Source: Paraburkholderia aspalathi (lineage in GTDB: Bacteria > Pseudomonadota > Gammaproteobacteria > Burkholderiales > Burkholderiaceae). From it: DNA of 64,000 bases. The stretch covers positions 1 to 64,000 of the forward strand of contig NZ_FPBH01000007.1 of NCBI RefSeq assembly GCF_900116445.1, given 5' to 3'. A model generated the notes under the pieces. That model did not search any database. It was not told the origin of the DNA and was given only the letters and a program-made list of their open reading frames with translations. Shown here one piece after another: positions 41,911-51,072 of the stretch. Both the position numbers and the translations under genes were made by a program. How positions within the stretch are numbered: the first letter of the stretch is position 1; each line of letters opens with the position of its first letter.

Positions 41911-44900
41911 TCAGGCGTCCGTCACCGGCGCACCAAGGTGCGGCGCGTCTTTCTGCGCGACGTGAATCGTCCCGCCCGCCAGCGTACGCAGCACCACATA
42001 GAACACAGGGGTCAGCATCAGGCCGAACAGCGTCACGCCGAGCATGCCGAAGAACACTGCGATACCCATCGCATGACGCATCTCCGAACCCGCTCCGCTC
42101 GAGAGCACCAGCGGCACCACACCCATGATGAAAGCGATCGACGTCATCAGAATCGGCCGCAGACGCAAGCGGCTCGCCTCGATCGCCGCCGCCAGCGGCG
42201 TACGCCCGTCATGTTCGAGTTCGCGAGCGAACTCGACAATCAGAATCGCGTTCTTCGCCGACAGCCCCACCAGCACCATCAAACCGATCTGCGTGAAGAT
42301 GTTGTTGTCACCACCCGTGAGCCACACGCCGGTCAGCGCAGACAGCACGCTCATCGGCACGATCAGAATCACCGCGAGCGGCAGCGTCAGGCTTTCATAC
42401 AACGCGGCCAGCACGAGGAACACGAGCAGCACGCTAATCGGGAACACCCACAGCCCCGCATTGCCGGCGATGATCTGCTGATACGTCAGGTCGGTCCATT
42501 CGAGCTTCACGCCATGCGGCAAGGTTTCCGCCGCTACGCGTTCGGCCGCGGCCTGCGCCTGGCCCGACGAGAAGCCTGGCGCCGGACCACCGTTGATGTC
42601 GGCAGCCGTATAGCCGTTGTAACGCACCACCATTTCCGGACCGTAGGTAGGCGTCACCGTCACCAGCGACGACAACGGCACCATGTCACCGGTAGCATTG
42701 CGCGTCTTCAGTTGCAGGATGTCATCGGCACGTTGACGGAACGGCGCATCAGCCTGCACCCGCACCTGATACACACGGCCGAAGCGGTTGAAGTCGTTCA
42801 CATACAGCGAGCCCAGATAGATCTGCATCGTGTTGAACACGTCCGTGACCGGCACGCCGAGTTGCTTGGCTTTCACGCGATCCAGGTCGACGTTCAATTG
42901 CGGCACGTTGATCTGATAGCTCGAGAACGTCGGTCCGAGTTCAGGCGTTTGCGCTGCCTTCTTCACGAACGCTTCCGCAGCCTTGTTCAACTCTGCGTAG
43001 CCCACCGCACCATGATCTTCCAACTGCATCTTGAAGCCGCCCAGCGTACCCAGGCCAAGCACAGGAGGTGGCGGAAACACCGCGACGAACGAATCCTTGA
43101 TCGCGCCGTACTGCTGGTTCAACGCACCGGCAATCGCGCCGGCCGAGAGTTTCTTGTTGCCACGCTCCTTGAAAGGCTTCAGCGTGACGAACACGATGCC
43201 CGCGCTCGAACTATTGGTGAAGCCGTTCACCGACAAACCAGGGAACGCCACCGCGCTTTCCACGCCAGGCTGCTTCAAGGCAATCGCACTCATGTCGCGG
43301 ATCACCTTTTCCGTGCGGTCCAGCGATGCACCGTTCGGCAATTGCGCAAACGCAATCAGGTATTCCTTGTCCTGCGCCGGCACGAAACCGCCCGGCACGA
43401 CGCGCGAGATCAGCACCGTTGCACCCAGCAGGATCGCGTAGACCGCGAGCATCGCGCCCTTACGACGCAGCACGCCTTTCACGCCACGGCCGTATTCCGT
43501 CGAGCCGCGATGGAACACCTTGTTGAAGCCCTTGAAGAAGCGGCCCAGCACGCGATTCATCACACGCGTCAGGAAGTCTTCCTTGGCACCATGGCCACGC
43601 AACAGCATCGCGGACAACGCCGGCGACAACGTCAGCGAGTTGAACGCCGAGATCACCGTCGAGATCGCGATGGTCATCGCGAACTGCTTGTAGAACTGAC
43701 CCGTCAAGCCGGTCATGAAAGCGAGCGGCACGAACACGGCAACCAGCGTCAGCGCGATGGCGATAATCGGCCCGCTCACTTCCTGCATGGCCTTATAAGT
43801 CGCATCGCGCGCACTGAGCCCATTTTCGATGTTCCGCTCGACGTTCTCCACCACCACGATCGCATCGTCCACCACGATCCCGATGGCCAGCACCATCCCG
43901 AACAACGACAACGCGTTGATCGAGAAGCCGAACGCCAGCAGCAACGAGAACGTACCGACAATCGACACCGGCACTGCGATCAACGGAATGATCGACGCAC
44001 GCCACGTCTGCAGGAACACGATCACCACGATCACCACCAGCGCGATCGCTTCGAGCAGGGTGTGAATCACCGCCTCGATACTCGAGCGCACGAACTGCGT
44101 CGGGTCATAGACGATCTTGTATTCGACGCCTGCCGGCATGTCTTCCGCCAGTTCCTTCATCGCGGAACGAACCTGGTCGGAAATCGCGAGCGAGTTCGCG
44201 CCCGGCGCCTGGTTGATAGCGAGCGCCACAGCAGGCTTGTTGTCGAGCAGCGAACGCAGGCCGTATTCCGACGCCGCCAGTTCGACGCGTGCGATATCAC
44301 GCAGGTATGTCACGCCGCCATCCGGCGCAGTTTTGACGATGATGTCGCCGAATTCGCCCTCAGTCTTCAAACGACCACGCGCATTCACCGACAACTGCAG
44401 TTGCGTGCCCGGCACCGAAGGCGATGCGCCGATCACACCGGCTGCCACTTGAATGTTCTGCTCACGGATTGCGTTGACCACTTCGGTCGCCGTCAAGCCA
44501 CGCTGTGCGACTTTCTGCGGATCGAGCCAGACACGCATCGCGTAGTCGCCCGAACCCCACAACTGCACTTCGCCGACGCCCTGAATCCGCGCCAGGCGGT
44601 CCTTGACGTTGAGCAACGCGTAGTTGCGCAGGTACGTCATGTCGTAGCGATTGTTCGGCGAGATCAGGTGGACCACCATCGTCAGCGTCGGCGAACTCTT
44701 GATGGTCGTGATGCCAAGCCGTTGCACGTCTTCCGGCAGGCGCGGCAGCGCCTGGTTGACGCGGTTCTGCACGAGCTGCGTCGCCAGGTCCGGATTGGTG
44801 CCGAGCTTGAAGGTCACCGTCAGCGTGAGATTGCCGTCGCTATTGGCTTGCGACTGCATGTACAGCATGTTCTCAACGCCGTTGATCTGCTCTTCAAGCG

Positions 44901-45096
44901 GCGCCGCAACGGCCTCCGCGATCACTTTCGGATTGGCGCCCGGATATTGCGCGTGCACCACCACCGAAGGCGGCACCACTTCCGGGTACTCCGAAATCGG
45001 CAGCTTGAAGAGCGAAATAATGCCCCCCAGCAGGATCAATACCGATAGCACACCGGCAAAGATCGGTCGATCGATGAAGAATTTGGATATGTTCAT
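41911..45096 (-). CDS. ceoB: RND multidrug efflux pump inner-membrane subunit (CeoB/BpeF/MexF type)
   Basis: A 1061-residue HAE-1 transporter that starts MNISKFFIDRPIFAGVLSVL. The proton relay is in helix 4 (GIVVDDAIVVVENVERNIEN, Asp-Asp), and the two large periplasmic loops and 12 helices are at the usual places. It ends HLGAPVTDA. The order LysR/llpE/A/B/C is that of the ceo locus of B. cenocepacia and bpeEF-oprC of B. pseudomallei, which export chloramphenicol, trimethoprim and fluoroquinolones. The very long antisense frame over it is a GC shadow. Confidence 0.95.
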   Translation of the reverse strand: MNISKFFIDRPIFAGVLSVLILLGGIISLFKLPISEYPEVVPPSVVVHAQYPGANPKVIAEAVAAPLEEQINGVENMLYMQSQANSDGNLTLTVTFKLGTNPDLATQLVQNRVNQALPRLPEDVQRLGITTIKSSPTLTMVVHLISPNNRYDMTYLRNYALLNVKDRLARIQGVGEVQLWGSGDYAMRVWLDPQKVAQRGLTATEVVNAIREQNIQVAAGVIGASPSVPGTQLQLSVNARGRLKTEGEFGDIIVKTAPDGGVTYLRDIARVELAASEYGLRSLLDNKPAVALAINQAPGANSLAISDQVRSAMKELAEDMPAGVEYKIVYDPTQFVRSSIEAVIHTLLEAIALVVIVVIVFLQTWRASIIPLIAVPVSIVGTFSLLLAFGFSINALSLFGMVLAIGIVVDDAIVVVENVERNIENGLSARDATYKAMQEVSGPIIAIALTLVAVFVPLAFMTGLTGQFYKQFAMTIAISTVISAFNSLTLSPALSAMLLRGHGAKEDFLTRVMNRVLGRFFKGFNKVFHRGSTEYGRGVKGVLRRKGAMLAVYAILLGATVLISRVVPGGFVPAQDKEYLIAFAQLPNGASLDRTEKVIRDMSAIALKQPGVESAVAFPGLSVNGFTNSSSAGIVFVTLKPFKERGNKKLSAGAIAGALNQQYGAIKDSFVAVFPPPPVLGLGTLGGFKMQLEDHGAVGYAELNKAAEAFVKKAAQTPELGPTFSSYQINVPQLNVDLDRVKAKQLGVPVTDVFNTMQIYLGSLYVNDFNRFGRVYQVRVQADAPFRQRADDILQLKTRNATGDMVPLSSLVTVTPTYGPEMVVRYNGYTAADINGGPAPGFSSGQAQAAAERVAAETLPHGVKLEWTDLTYQQIIAGNAGLWVFPISVLLVFLVLAALYESLTLPLAVILIVPMSVLSALTGVWLTGGDNNIFTQIGLMVLVGLSAKNAILIVEFARELEHDGRTPLAAAIEASRLRLRPILMTSIAFIMGVVPLVLSSGAGSEMRHAMGIAVFFGMLGVTLFGLMLTPVFYVVLRTLAGGTIHVAQKDAPHLGAPVTDA

Positions 45097-45170
45097 GGGA
45101 AGCTCTTAACGTTGGAGCATGCGCCTGCTACGGCCAGTCAACGAGACTGGCCAAGCGCGGCACACGAGAC

Positions 45171-46382
45171 TCACGAATTCTTGTCCGCTGCTTTTGCTCG
45201 CGTCTGCGCAAGCGGCGCGCTGTTCGGATCCTGATCGGTGGTCATGGGCACCATGTGAGCGCGCACTGCATCGCCCGGACGTACGCGCTGGACACCGTTC
45301 ACGACGATCCGGTCGGTTGCCTGCAAACCGCCCTTGACGACGCGCAGGTTGCCCTGCATGCCGCCCACTGCGATTTCCCGGTACACGACGTGGTTGCTCT
45401 GATCGACCACCAGCACGAACTTCTTGTCCTGATCGGTGCCCACTGCGGCGTCGTCGATCAGCAGTGCCGGATGCGGCTCGCTGCCGCCGACCTTCACGCG
45501 CGCATAGAGACCAGGGATCAATGCACCGTCCTGGTTATCGAAGCGCGCGCGCACCCGGATCGTGCCGGACGACGTATCCAGCCGGTTGTCGACGGATTCA
45601 ATCGTGCCGCTGCGCGAGTAGCCGCTTTCATCCGCCAGCCCCAGGTCCACGGGCACCTTGCTGCCATCCTTCGCGCGGCTCAGGTACTGCAGATAGGTTT
45701 GTTCGTCGACGTCGAACGATGCGTAGATCGGCGAAACCGACACCAGCGTGGTCAACGGCGCCGCGCTTGCACCCGCCGACACCACGTTGCCCACCGTGAT
45801 TTCGGCACGCGAGACGCGGCCCGACACCGGCGCGACGATCTTCGTGTAGCCGAGATTGATACGCGCGGTTTCGACGGCGGCTTGCGCGGCCTTCAGGTTG
45901 GCGCTCGCTTCGCGCGCCGCGTTCTGCTTCTCGTCGTAATCGCGCTTGGCGATCGCGTTGTCGGCGATCAGGCGTTGCGCACGCTCCCAATCGCTTTGCG
46001 TATAGCCCGTACGCGCCTGCGCCGCCGCGACCTGTGCTTCGGTGCGATCGACTTCAGCCGCGTACGGCCGCGGATCGATGACGAACAGCGTGTCGCCCTT
46101 CTTCACAAGGGCGCCGTCCTTGAAATTGACGGACACGATCGTGCCCGGCACTTGCGAACGGACGTCCACTTTTTCGACCGCTTCGAGGCGGCCCGAATAG
46201 CTTTGCCAGTCGGTGATGGTCTTTTGCACCACGGTGGCCACGTCGACTTCCGGCACGATGGTCGGCGCAGCAGGCGAGCTCGCGTCGACGCGGATCGCGC
46301 CGAACGTACCCAGCCCGGCCACCACGATGACGGCTAGCACGGCAATCGCCACACGGCGACGGGAAAGAGGAAGGATGGTCAT
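45171..46382 (-). CDS. ceoA: RND efflux periplasmic adaptor (CeoA/BpeE/MexE type)
   Basis: A 403-residue membrane-fusion protein. It starts with a signal anchor (RRRVAIAVLAVIVVAGLGTF), then the lipoyl half EKVDVRSQVPGTIVSVNFKD, a coiled-coil hairpin (about 105-175) and the second half-lipoyl VSGRVSRAEITVGNVVSAGA. It lacks an N-terminal Cys, so it is anchored by the signal helix. It bridges the inner pump and the outer channel. GGGAGC precedes the ATG. Confidence 0.93.
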   Translation of the reverse strand: MTILPLSRRRVAIAVLAVIVVAGLGTFGAIRVDASSPAAPTIVPEVDVATVVQKTITDWQSYSGRLEAVEKVDVRSQVPGTIVSVNFKDGALVKKGDTLFVIDPRPYAAEVDRTEAQVAAAQARTGYTQSDWERAQRLIADNAIAKRDYDEKQNAAREASANLKAAQAAVETARINLGYTKIVAPVSGRVSRAEITVGNVVSAGASAAPLTTLVSVSPIYASFDVDEQTYLQYLSRAKDGSKVPVDLGLADESGYSRSGTIESVDNRLDTSSGTIRVRARFDNQDGALIPGLYARVKVGGSEPHPALLIDDAAVGTDQDKKFVLVVDQSNHVVYREIAVGGMQGNLRVVKGGLQATDRIVVNGVQRVRPGDAVRAHMVPMTTDQDPNSAPLAQTRAKAADKNS

Positions 46383-46427
46383 GAGAAGCTCCCGGTATCG
46401 TTGATTAAAGTTTTGCTTATTGGTGTC

Positions 46428-47303
46428 TCAGCGATGGGCGCGTGCATCGAAGCGCCACTGAAAAAATCGCACCGCTTCCTGCAAGGCGGGCGGATGGTCG
46501 GCCAACGCGGCGTGCGAAACGCTGGGATAGCGGACCACCTGGGTCAGCACACCCGCGTCGATCAGACCGCTCGCGTATTTCTCCGCTTCCACGTGCAGCA
46601 CGTCGTTTTGCGCCGTCGCGATCAGCGTGGCAGGCAGGCCCGCGAGGCGCGACGATTCGAGCGGCGCGGCATACGGATGCATGCGTTGCGACGCTTGCGG
46701 CAGGTACGCGCGATAACACGCCGCGCATTCCTTCGCGGTGATATCTGAGCCGAGGCGCTTTTCGTCGCCGAGGCGCGTCAGGCTTGGATCGAGCATCGGT
46801 CCGAACAGCGCTTGCGCCGCAATGCGCACGTCGCCGCGATCACGCGCGATGAAAGCGAGGCAGTTGGCCAACTGCCCGCCGGCATCGTGGCCCGCCACGC
46901 CGACCTTCTTGCTATTGCCGCCGAACGCGCGTGCTCGTGTCTGCACCCACAGCGCCGCGCGATGGGCGTCTTCAGGCGCCGCCGGAAATGGGAACTGCGG
47001 CGCCAGCGAATAACCGACCGAAACGACCAGAGCCGGTAAGTGTTCTGCGAAATACCGGGCAGCGAAGTCCGCCTGATCGATCGAGCCCTTGGTAAAACCG
47101 CCACCGTGGAAGTAAAGCAATACCGGCAGTGCGGTTTTCTGTGCCTGGCGGTACAAACGCAACGTAATGTCCTGTGCGTGCCCTTCGATCTGCACGTCAG
47201 TGACGTCGAGTGCCGTGCTGTCAGCCTGTGCCGGGCCGCTGCCGGCGGGCACAAACGAGTACGGCGGTTTAAATGCATCCATGTCGAGCCGCGCAATGCG
47301 CAT
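46428..47303 (-). CDS. llpE: LlpE-type alpha/beta hydrolase (lipase/esterase-like)
   Basis: A 291-residue HSL-type hydrolase with the oxyanion motif LLYFHGGGFTKGS, the nucleophile region VGVAGHDAGGQ and a C-terminal YPSVSHAAL carrying the expected His. The nucleophile elbow is G-H-D-A-G, so the usual Ser is replaced by Asp; this may remove normal esterase activity or mark dienelactone-like chemistry. It is the first gene of the efflux operon, as in ceo/bpeEF loci where it is called llpE. The role in efflux is unclear. Confidence 0.88.
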   Translation of the reverse strand: MRIARLDMDAFKPPYSFVPAGSGPAQADSTALDVTDVQIEGHAQDITLRLYRQAQKTALPVLLYFHGGGFTKGSIDQADFAARYFAEHLPALVVSVGYSLAPQFPFPAAPEDAHRAALWVQTRARAFGGNSKKVGVAGHDAGGQLANCLAFIARDRGDVRIAAQALFGPMLDPSLTRLGDEKRLGSDITAKECAACYRAYLPQASQRMHPYAAPLESSRLAGLPATLIATAQNDVLHVEAEKYASGLIDAGVLTQVVRYPSVSHAALADHPPALQEAVRFFQWRFDARAHR

Positions 47304-47387
47304 AGAACTTCAATGGTGCGAATTGTGGGTTCGGCAGACTCGTAAATAAATGCCTATAATCCGGCAACACAATTCGGCGCCCCTGAA

Positions 47388-47417
47388 CAATCGAATGCGA
47401 TTGCTCTGCGGATTCGA
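47388..47417. promoter_or_regulatory. Candidate operator for the LysR efflux regulator
   Basis: CAATCG-aatg-CGATTG (47388-47403) is a perfect inverted repeat, and TCGAAT...ATTCGA (47391-47417) forms a wider pair typical of LysR sites. They lie in the 153-bp interval between llpE and the divergent regulator, where a TATAAT (47355-47360) is also seen. Confidence 0.55.
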
Positions 47418-47456
47418 TTCCTGCTCGGTGCGTCCGCCCCTTTCTGGAGGTTTGCA

Positions 47457-48461
47457 ATGGACCGGCTTCAGGCCATGCAAGTGTTCACGCGCGTCGTCGA
47501 CACCAACAGCTTTACCCGCGCGGCGGAAACGCTCGATCTGCCACGCGCATCAGTTACCACCATCATTCAGAACCTCGAAGCGTTCCTCGGCACGCGTTTG
47601 ATGCACCGGACCACGCGGCGTTTGTCGCTGACGCCGGACGGCGCGGCGTATTACGAACGCTGCGTGCGCATCCTCGCGGACGTCGAAGAGACCGAGGCCA
47701 GCTTCCAGAGCGGCAATAAAAAGCCGCACGGCAAGCTGCGCATCGACATGCCGGGATCGATCGGGCGTTTGCTCGTGATCCCTTCGCTGTGTGAATTCCA
47801 CACGCGTTACCCGGACATCGACCTGCAGCTCGGATTGACGGACCGGCCCGTCGATCTGCTGCAGGAAGGCGTGGATTGCGTGGTGCGGGTGGGCGCGCTA
47901 CAGGATTCCTCGCTGGTGGCGCGCCGTATCGGTCTGTTCGAGGGCGTGACATGCGCGGCCCCCAGCTACATCGAACGGGCAGGCATGCCGACTTCGCTCG
48001 AAGACCTCGAGAATCACAAAGCAGTCAATTATTTTTCGAGCCGCACGGGGCGCACGATCGATTGGGCCTTCATGGTTGATGGCAAAGAAGTCGAAGTGAA
48101 GATGAAGAGCATTGTGTCGGTGAACGACGCCGATGCTTACGTAACGTGCGGTCTGGAAGGCTTCGGCCTGTTTCAGCCGGCGCTCTTCATGGTGCTGCCG
48201 CATCTGCGTTCGGGACAGCTGGTTGAAGTGTTGCCGGAGCTGAAACCTTTGCCGATGCCGATTTCCGCAGTCTATCCGCACAGTCGGCATCTGTCGCCTA
48301 AAGTCCGTGTTTTCGTAGACTGGATTGCCGAGCTGTTCGACCGCTGCCCGTTGCTGAGCGGACGCGGCAGTCTCGACGCGATGTGCACGAAGCGCACTTT
48401 CGAAGAACGCGAATCTGCTCCGATAGCCGACACGCCGGTGATAACGGAGTGGGTTGCCTGA
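47457..48461 (+). CDS. ceoR: LysR-family regulator of RND efflux (CeoR/BpeT type)
   Basis: A 334-residue LTTR. The wHTH is at residues 1-60 (MDRLQAMQVFTRVVDTNSFT, then RAAETLDLPRASVTTIIQNL), and the substrate-binding domain is at about 90-300. GGAGG precedes the ATG. It is divergent from llpE, exactly as ceoR and bpeT are from their pumps, and should activate the operon in response to drugs or salicylate-like compounds. The choice between CeoR, BpeT and BpeS as closest relative needs alignment. Confidence 0.9.
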   Translation: MDRLQAMQVFTRVVDTNSFTRAAETLDLPRASVTTIIQNLEAFLGTRLMHRTTRRLSLTPDGAAYYERCVRILADVEETEASFQSGNKKPHGKLRIDMPGSIGRLLVIPSLCEFHTRYPDIDLQLGLTDRPVDLLQEGVDCVVRVGALQDSSLVARRIGLFEGVTCAAPSYIERAGMPTSLEDLENHKAVNYFSSRTGRTIDWAFMVDGKEVEVKMKSIVSVNDADAYVTCGLEGFGLFQPALFMVLPHLRSGQLVEVLPELKPLPMPISAVYPHSRHLSPKVRVFVDWIAELFDRCPLLSGRGSLDAMCTKRTFEERESAPIADTPVITEWVA

Positions 48462-48684
48462 TTCGCGTGAGTTGAAGTACAGATTATGGAAAAGTGAATT
48501 TCAACCGCGGCTCTAATGCCGCGGTTGCCCTGCAGTAACCAGCTAGCACGCACGTCGTCACGATTGTTCTAGATTCGCGACAATTCATTTCGCGAAAGTG
48601 CGATTTATCCTCATCACCTCGAAGTCTACATTTCACCCTGTCGCAGCGCCGCTCGTGCTGCAAACGAATCGACAGGAGTGAATC

Positions 48685-48993
48685 ATGAAGCGCAATCTCT
48701 TAGCAGGTCTGGCTCTTTCGCTGCTTGCCAGCGCACCGGTGTTTGCTCAAAGCAACGGTGGGGGCATTGGGCATGCTGGCACGTACCAAACGTTGCCTGC
48801 TCCGACTACCGTCGGCAAAACGCGTGCTGAAGTTAATGCTGAACTGGTCGCTGCGTATCGCGATGGTTCGCTGCCTGCGTTGAATCGTACGTCGTATCCG
48901 AATAAAGGTCTGATTGGTCAGACGCAGGCTGCGCGCATTGCATTGCAGGAAGGGACTAGTGGCGATGTTACTCGCGTGGCGAATGGGCAGTAA
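48685..48993 (+). CDS. DUF4148-containing exported protein
   Basis: A 102-residue protein with a Sec signal (MKRNLLAGLALSLLASAPVF, cleaved after FAQ or AFAQ). The mature part contains KTRAEVNAELVAAYRDGSLP, the DUF4148 motif (K-T-R-A-x-V-x-x-E-L). ACAGGAG precedes the ATG. DUF4148 proteins are abundant in Burkholderiaceae and are periplasmic with unknown role. Confidence 0.9.
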   Translation: MKRNLLAGLALSLLASAPVFAQSNGGGIGHAGTYQTLPAPTTVGKTRAEVNAELVAAYRDGSLPALNRTSYPNKGLIGQTQAARIALQEGTSGDVTRVANGQ

Positions 48994-49076
48994 GGCGAAT
49001 GCGCCGCGATGATTCGGTTTCCAAAAGAAATTTTCATCGCGGTGGGTTGTTTGCACTCTTTATAAAGGAGCATGTT

Positions 49077-49151
49077 ATGACACCGTCTGAACTTGATGAT
49101 TGGGATGTGGATGTGGGGGCGTGGGTGCCATTTCGGGCGCCGCAGCGGTAA
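49077..49151 (+). CDS. Possible 24-residue peptide with a strong ribosome-binding site
   Basis: AAAGGAGCATGTT lies directly before an ATG that opens a frame of 24 codons (MTPSELDDWDVDVGAWVPF, then RAPQR). The peptide is acidic with two Trp. The strong ribosome-binding site argues for translation; it could also be a truncated gene cut by the adjacent palindromic repeat. Confidence 0.35.
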   Translation: MTPSELDDWDVDVGAWVPFRAPQR

Positions 49152-49152
49152 G

Positions 49153-49803
49153 GCTTTGGTTTTTGTTTTTGCCTTCGCGGCGCTTGTTTGTCAGTGTTCT
49201 TAGGACTTTGGCCTTTCCTTGATTTGTTAGTGGTTTATTAGCGTTCCCCCTGTGCGGGGGGGCACCTACTTTTCTTTGCCGCCGCAAAGAAAAGTAGGCA
49301 AAAGAAAGCGGCTCAAACCGCTAATGCTAAGCGGGAACCGTGGTTTGCCTGGGGTAGTGGTGCGACTGGAATCCGTGCTCTCGCACATTCGGCGTTAGTG
49401 ACAAAGGATTCATCAGCTCCCACTCCGCACTTCGTGCGTCGCGGACGGGTTTGCATGGGAAACCACGGGCTTCGATTGAGGTCCATGAATGCCGAAACGC
49501 AGCGATTGGTTTTATGAGCGGCTCTTCGGCGCGCGCAGCGCCGCCGGAAGTATGACGCCCTTGTCACAAGCCTAAGCAGCGGCACGAACACAGATTCCAG
49601 TCGCACCACTACCGTGAGCGAGCTGCGGGACCCGCTTAGCAGGGGCTTCTAGCCGCTTTCTTTTGCCTACTTTTCTTTGCGGCGGCAAAGAAAAGTAGGT
49701 GCCCCCCCGCACAGGGGGAACGCTAATAGACCACTAACAATTCAAGGAAAGCCCAAAGCCCCAGGAACACGGACAATAAGCGCCGCCAAAGGCAAAAAAA
49801 CCT
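49153..49803. repeat. Large imperfect palindromic intergenic repeat (about 650 bp)
   Basis: The 88-bp arms 49226-49313 and 49651-49738 are reverse complements with one mismatch. Similarity continues outward (TTTGCC and CTTTCCTTGA blocks) and inward (GGTAGTGGTGCGACTGGAAT is shared by both halves). The sequence with CACCTACTTTTCTTTGC and GCAAAGAAAAGTAGG is a type I know as frequent in Paraburkholderia/Burkholderia genomes. It touches the stop of the minus-strand gene at 49802 and may act as a bidirectional terminator. Confidence 0.85.
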
Positions 49804-50875
49804 ACCTCTTAGGCACCCCTTCCCGCCACTCCCCCCAATGAGTAGCAATATCCTGCACAAGCGGATTCCCAGACCTATAAAGGTTCTCAATAGCAATAGT
49901 AAAGCCCCCCTGCGCAGCATAGTTAAGCAAATTATCAGCACTAGTCTGCCCGTCATATGGCCGATCAAAATCAGACCCAGCCCGCAGCACCGCAACGCGG
50001 CTCAGGTCAACCTTATGCACCGAGGCCGCGCGCTTAAGCGCCTCATACGTCGCGTTATCCTCCTGCTGCGTCGTGCAATACACGCCATTGCCATCCGTCA
50101 GGATCTTGGTCCAATCCCGCGCCCGCTGCCCAAGCAGCGTCCCCGACCACCAGGTGTCGCCGGCGAGTGTGTCGCACTGAATGACAGTCGGCGGCCGATT
50201 CGCCGGCGCATACGAATACTTGGCCCGCGCAGCCTGCGCCTGAGCGCTATCAGACAGCACAACGCTACGCGACAAGGCAAACGCCGTATCGGCTAGCTGG
50301 GTATTCAACTGGAACACCTCCGTCCGATAGTCGAGCGGTGGCTTAGCCGTCGGACTCGTGGTGTTGATCCCCAGGTATCCAGTATTCCAGCCAGGCGGAA
50401 TCTCCCGTCCATCGATCTCCCACTGAATCCCGAAGTCGACCAGGTACTTCGCCCACGCGGCGGATCCGACCGTGCCCTGCTGCGGATCAATCCCGGCAAT
50501 CCCCGCCACCATAAAGTACGTATGCCGCAAATCGAAACGCGATGAAAACGTCAATGCCATAATCGACGCGGCAGCGTTGCTATGCCCCATGCCCGTGGTC
50601 ATGACACACACGTCCTGCTTATTGCAATGAACCGTCGGGTAGTCGGGCGATAAGCCATCGACCGTAATCTCGCGCCATGGACCCAGCCGATCGAGCCATA
50701 CCTGCCCTTCCGGCCCAAACATCGAAATGATCATCACCTTGACCGGCCGCCCGTGCGAGCCGCCGTCGCCTTGCGAGAAACCGTCGTTGTCGTCCGCGCT
50801 GGCAGGACCGGATGTAAAGGCGGCGCAGGCCGCGAGTGCAATGGCAGAGATTGCGCCAAGTGTGCGAGTCAGCAT
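49802..50875 (-). CDS. Purine nucleoside permease (NUP)-like exported protein
   Basis: A 357-residue protein with a signal peptide (LGAISAIALAACAAFTSGPA). Mature sequence motifs PVKVMIISMFGPEGQVWLDR, CVMTTGMGHSNAAASIMALT, YFMVAGIAGIDPQQGTVGSA and a final RSGNPLVQDIATHW match the NUP family named from a Candida permease. The fold is that of nucleoside phosphorylases, so the bacterial proteins are likely periplasmic binding or processing enzymes rather than membrane permeases. The stop lies at the edge of the palindromic repeat. Confidence 0.88.
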   Translation of the reverse strand: MLTRTLGAISAIALAACAAFTSGPASADDNDGFSQGDGGSHGRPVKVMIISMFGPEGQVWLDRLGPWREITVDGLSPDYPTVHCNKQDVCVMTTGMGHSNAAASIMALTFSSRFDLRHTYFMVAGIAGIDPQQGTVGSAAWAKYLVDFGIQWEIDGREIPPGWNTGYLGINTTSPTAKPPLDYRTEVFQLNTQLADTAFALSRSVVLSDSAQAQAARAKYSYAPANRPPTVIQCDTLAGDTWWSGTLLGQRARDWTKILTDGNGVYCTTQQEDNATYEALKRAASVHKVDLSRVAVLRAGSDFDRPYDGQTSADNLLNYAAQGGFTIAIENLYRSGNPLVQDIATHWGEWREGVPKR

Positions 50876-51072
50876 CGTAATTCTTCCTTTTTGCTCGTGA
50901 TGCAGATTGGGAGAAAGGCCGCTTTCAAGCCGAAAGAAGTATAGATGCGAAGAAATTATTTTCCACTACGCATTGCAGCAAGTCACCCTTCAGCACGTCA
51001 ACGCGTCCGTTCCTATAATGGGGGGTCGTCAGCACGCACCGCGTTTGTGCACTTCAACACAGGAGCACCTCG

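Noticed and set aside
41683..45048. 1121-codon plus-strand frame opposite the RND pump gene
   Set aside because: It is antisense to the pump gene, rich in His/Arg/Gln as expected from a GC-rich shadow, and has no domain motif or ribosome-binding site.
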